Shown: positions 63,952 to 64,000 of the stretch, piece by piece | Numbering within the stretch: position 1 is the stretch's first letter | How the letters are laid out: each line of letters opens with the position of its first letter | NCBI RefSeq assembly: GCF_000210095.1 | Contig: NC_021039.1 | Coordinates: 1,640,107 to 1,704,106 of the forward strand | Source of the DNA: Ruminococcus champanellensis 18P13 = JCM 17042 | GTDB lineage: Bacteria > Bacillota > Clostridia > Oscillospirales > Ruminococcaceae | DNA length: 64,000 bases | Reading direction: 5' to 3' | The notes under the pieces: generated by a model | The model's database searches: none | What the model was told of the DNA's origin: nothing | Seen by the model: only the letters and a program-made list of their open reading frames with translations | Program-made: the position numbers and the translations under genes

Positions 63952-64000
63952 ATGTTCAGAACATGTCCTTACTGCGGCGGAAGACTGGAGACCATTGGCG
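63952..64000 (+). CDS. Zinc-ribbon-type protein, N-terminal fragment
   Basis: ATG 63952 with AGGAGG (63941-63946) five bases upstream opens a frame that runs off the window edge. Only 16 residues are visible, MFRTCPYCGGRLETIG, with a CxxC that starts a zinc ribbon. Nothing more can be said. Confidence 0.6.
   Translation, partial: MFRTCPYCGGRLETIG

Overview
The window reads as a chromosome segment of a cellulosome-producing Ruminococcus-like member of the Clostridia. Three secreted polysaccharide-degrading enzymes carry C-terminal dockerins (GH26, GH5, PL1), and a fourth dockerin protein has a cohesin-like N-terminal module. Other Firmicutes markers are RqcH, Mini-RNase III, the Prp/L27 pair, TrmK-Nif3 adjacency, AddAB, a SigH-like factor, DUF4364 and strong sigma-A promoters with 17-base spacers. 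The genus is an inference; no rRNA or tRNA gene was seen. No insertion sequence, prophage or CRISPR array was found.

Layout. 1-5.8 kb: end of murA, ftsQ/divIB, ftsZ, a DivIVA-like coiled-coil gene, a sigH-like gene and two small cysteine proteins. 5.8-13.7 kb: trmK, Nif3-like, rqcH, 3-methyladenine glycosylase, valS, folC. 13.9-18.8 kb: a four-gene surface acylation locus (MBOAT, DHHW/AlgJ-like, FkbH-type HAD, acyl carrier protein). 18.9-26.2 kb: rubrerythrin and enolase, then GH26 mannanase, sirtuin and GH5 endoglucanase. 26.2-30.7 kb: rplU-prp-rpmA, obg, mrnC, yebC, mrp. 30.7-37.0 kb: a cobalamin riboswitch followed by six overlapping genes. 37.0-40.6 kb: a SpoVB-like flippase facing an FAD oxidoreductase and a GtrA protein. 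40.7-46.0 kb: a minus-strand shikimate operon (DAHP synthase, aroB, aroA, aroC, DUF4364). 46.2-51.2 kb: a small unknown, a two-component system, maf, the cohesin-like/dockerin protein and tspO. 51.2-58.1 kb: addB-addA. 58.4-61.1 kb: pectate lyase. 61.4-64.0 kb: small Sel1-repeat, DUF1963, ribbon-helix-helix and zinc-ribbon genes.

The strongest system is the riboswitch operon at 30.7-37.0 kb. A B12 riboswitch precedes a wall-anchored DUF4430 protein, a membrane-anchored alpha/alpha-toroid protein, a membrane-anchored DUF4430 protein, EcfT, a tandem-fused EcfA and an EcfS. DUF4430 and an alpha/alpha toroid are the two modules of animal intrinsic factor and transcobalamin, so the operon looks like a split bacterial transcobalamin feeding an ECF-type B12 importer.

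Two further observations stand out. A 37-residue leader peptide very rich in Phe, Tyr and Trp codons lies before a terminator upstream of the DAHP synthase gene, a classic attenuation layout not named by the main gene list. The MBOAT/DHHW/FkbH/ACP locus resembles the DltB-DltC logic but has FkbH in place of an adenylating enzyme, which suggests glyceryl (or a related C3 acyl) transfer to a surface polymer.
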